NCBI GenBank assembly: GCA_017396465.1
Contig: JAFQLU010000079.1
Span: 1 to 52,606, forward strand
Direction: 5' to 3'
Source of the DNA: Clostridia bacterium
Lineage (GTDB): Bacteria > Bacillota > Clostridia > UBA1381 > UBA9506
Length of the DNA: 52,606 bases
This document shows, piece by piece, positions 52,098 through 52,606 of this stretch. How positions within the stretch are numbered: position 1 is the first letter of the stretch; each line of letters opens with the position of its first letter. The notes under the pieces were generated by a model that did not search any database, was not told where the DNA came from, and worked only from the letters and a program-made list of their open reading frames with translations. A program made the translations under genes and the position numbers.

Positions 52098-52606
52098 ATG
52101 GAAAATAAAGAAATGATGGTAACAGATTTTGATTACGACCTGCCGGAGGAGCTGATTGCACAAACCCCTCTTTCCGATAGACCGGCATCAAGACTTTTAG
52201 TTTTAAATAAGGAAAACGGTGAAATCAAGCACGGCCATTTCCGTGATATTTTAGATTTGCTTCACCCCGGCGATTGTTTGGTTCTTAACGATACAAAAGT
52301 TATCCCTGCAAGGCTCTACGGCGAGCGGGAGGATACAGGTGCGCCGGTAGAATTTCTTTTGTTAGAGCAGCAAAATGACGATGTATGGAACGTGATTTTA
52401 AAGCCGGGAAAGAAATGTAAGCCCGGTCATATTATCTCATTCGGCGGCGGAAAGTTGAAGGCTGAGATTATAGAAATTACCGAAGGTGGAAACCGTTTGG
52501 TAAAATTCCTGTATGACGGCATTTTCAACGAAATCCTATCAGAATTAGGCGAAATGCCCCTGCCGCCATACATTCATGAAAAGCTTTCCGACCGTGACCG
52601 GTACCA
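52098..52606 (+). CDS. queA: tRNA preQ1(34) S-adenosylmethionine ribosyltransferase-isomerase, partial
   Basis: The first ~169 codons of QueA, which transfers the ribosyl part of SAM to preQ1 in tRNA to form epoxyqueuosine. Recognised by [25 protein letters not shown] near the N-terminus ([12 protein letters not shown]), then [16 protein letters not shown] and MPLPPYIHE. The window ends inside the gene; the usual length is ~340 residues. ATG 52098 is 10 bases after CGAGG. The start of the protein has a short charged extension. Confidence 0.95.
   Translation, partial: MENKEMMVTDFDYDLPEELIAQTPLSDRPASRLLVLNKENGEIKHGHFRDILDLLHPGDCLVLNDTKVIPARLYGEREDTGAPVEFLLLEQQNDDVWNVILKPGKKCKPGHIISFGGGKLKAEIIEITEGGNRLVKFLYDGIFNEILSELGEMPLPPYIHEKLSDRDRY

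Overview
The window looks like chromosomal DNA of an anaerobic, probably endospore-forming member of the Clostridia (Bacillota). The evidence is Firmicutes-type gene order (rlmN-stp-prkC-rsgA-rpe-thiN), a BofA-like sporulation protein beside a DUF2508/YaaL protein, strong AGGAGG-type ribosome binding sites with many TTG and GTG starts, an oxygen-sensitive class III ribonucleotide reductase, a clostridial 2[4Fe-4S] ferredoxin and a sodium-pumping decarboxylase. I see no rRNA, tRNA, CRISPR array, phage or insertion sequence. The species cannot be named from the sequence alone.

Layout. (1) 1-10556, minus strand: one tightly packed operon-like run, ddl, murI, DUF1934, argS, S41 protease, M23 coiled-coil hydrolase, S41 protease, then a very large membrane glycosyltransferase cut by the window start. 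It mixes peptidoglycan precursor synthesis with cell-wall turnover. (2) 10856-12655: a lone ABC exporter behind a perfect-consensus promoter. (3) 12853-29124, plus strand: a long co-directional housekeeping cluster (membrane protein, TagA-type transferase, era, recO, two radical-SAM-related genes, rsmB, rlmN, stp, prkC, rsgA, rpe, thiN) ending in an acyltransferase and a repeat-bearing polysaccharide deacetylase. (4) 29215-41440: accessory and envelope genes: a secreted C1A peptidase divergent from a GH38 alpha-mannosidase, two LCP proteins, ferredoxin, metallophosphoesterase, DUF2508-bofA, DUF4886, GH43, a truncated amidohydrolase and a half-size DMT transporter. (5) 41539-45491: nrdD-nrdG-dut on the minus strand, divergent from a Crp/Fnr regulator. 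(6) 45677-50487, minus: a GNAT protein and the oadG-biotin carrier-oadB-oadA decarboxylase operon, divergent from an RpiR regulator. (7) 51659-51944: a 41-bp tandem repeat array, then queA, cut by the window end.

The most interesting structure is regulatory. A 14-bp palindrome GTTGCATTTGCAAC lies between nrdD and the crp-like gene. It sits at about -42 of the predicted nrdD promoter, the class II activator position, and covers the -35 box of the regulator's own promoter. The same 14-mer recurs inside the terminator stem at the far end of the same operon, after dut. Other points of interest are the 41-bp tandem array, a secreted beta-rich domain fused to OadB, a double GT-C glycosyltransferase fusion, recently duplicated 31-residue repeats in the deacetylase, and palindromes over both promoters of the oadG/rpiR divergent region.
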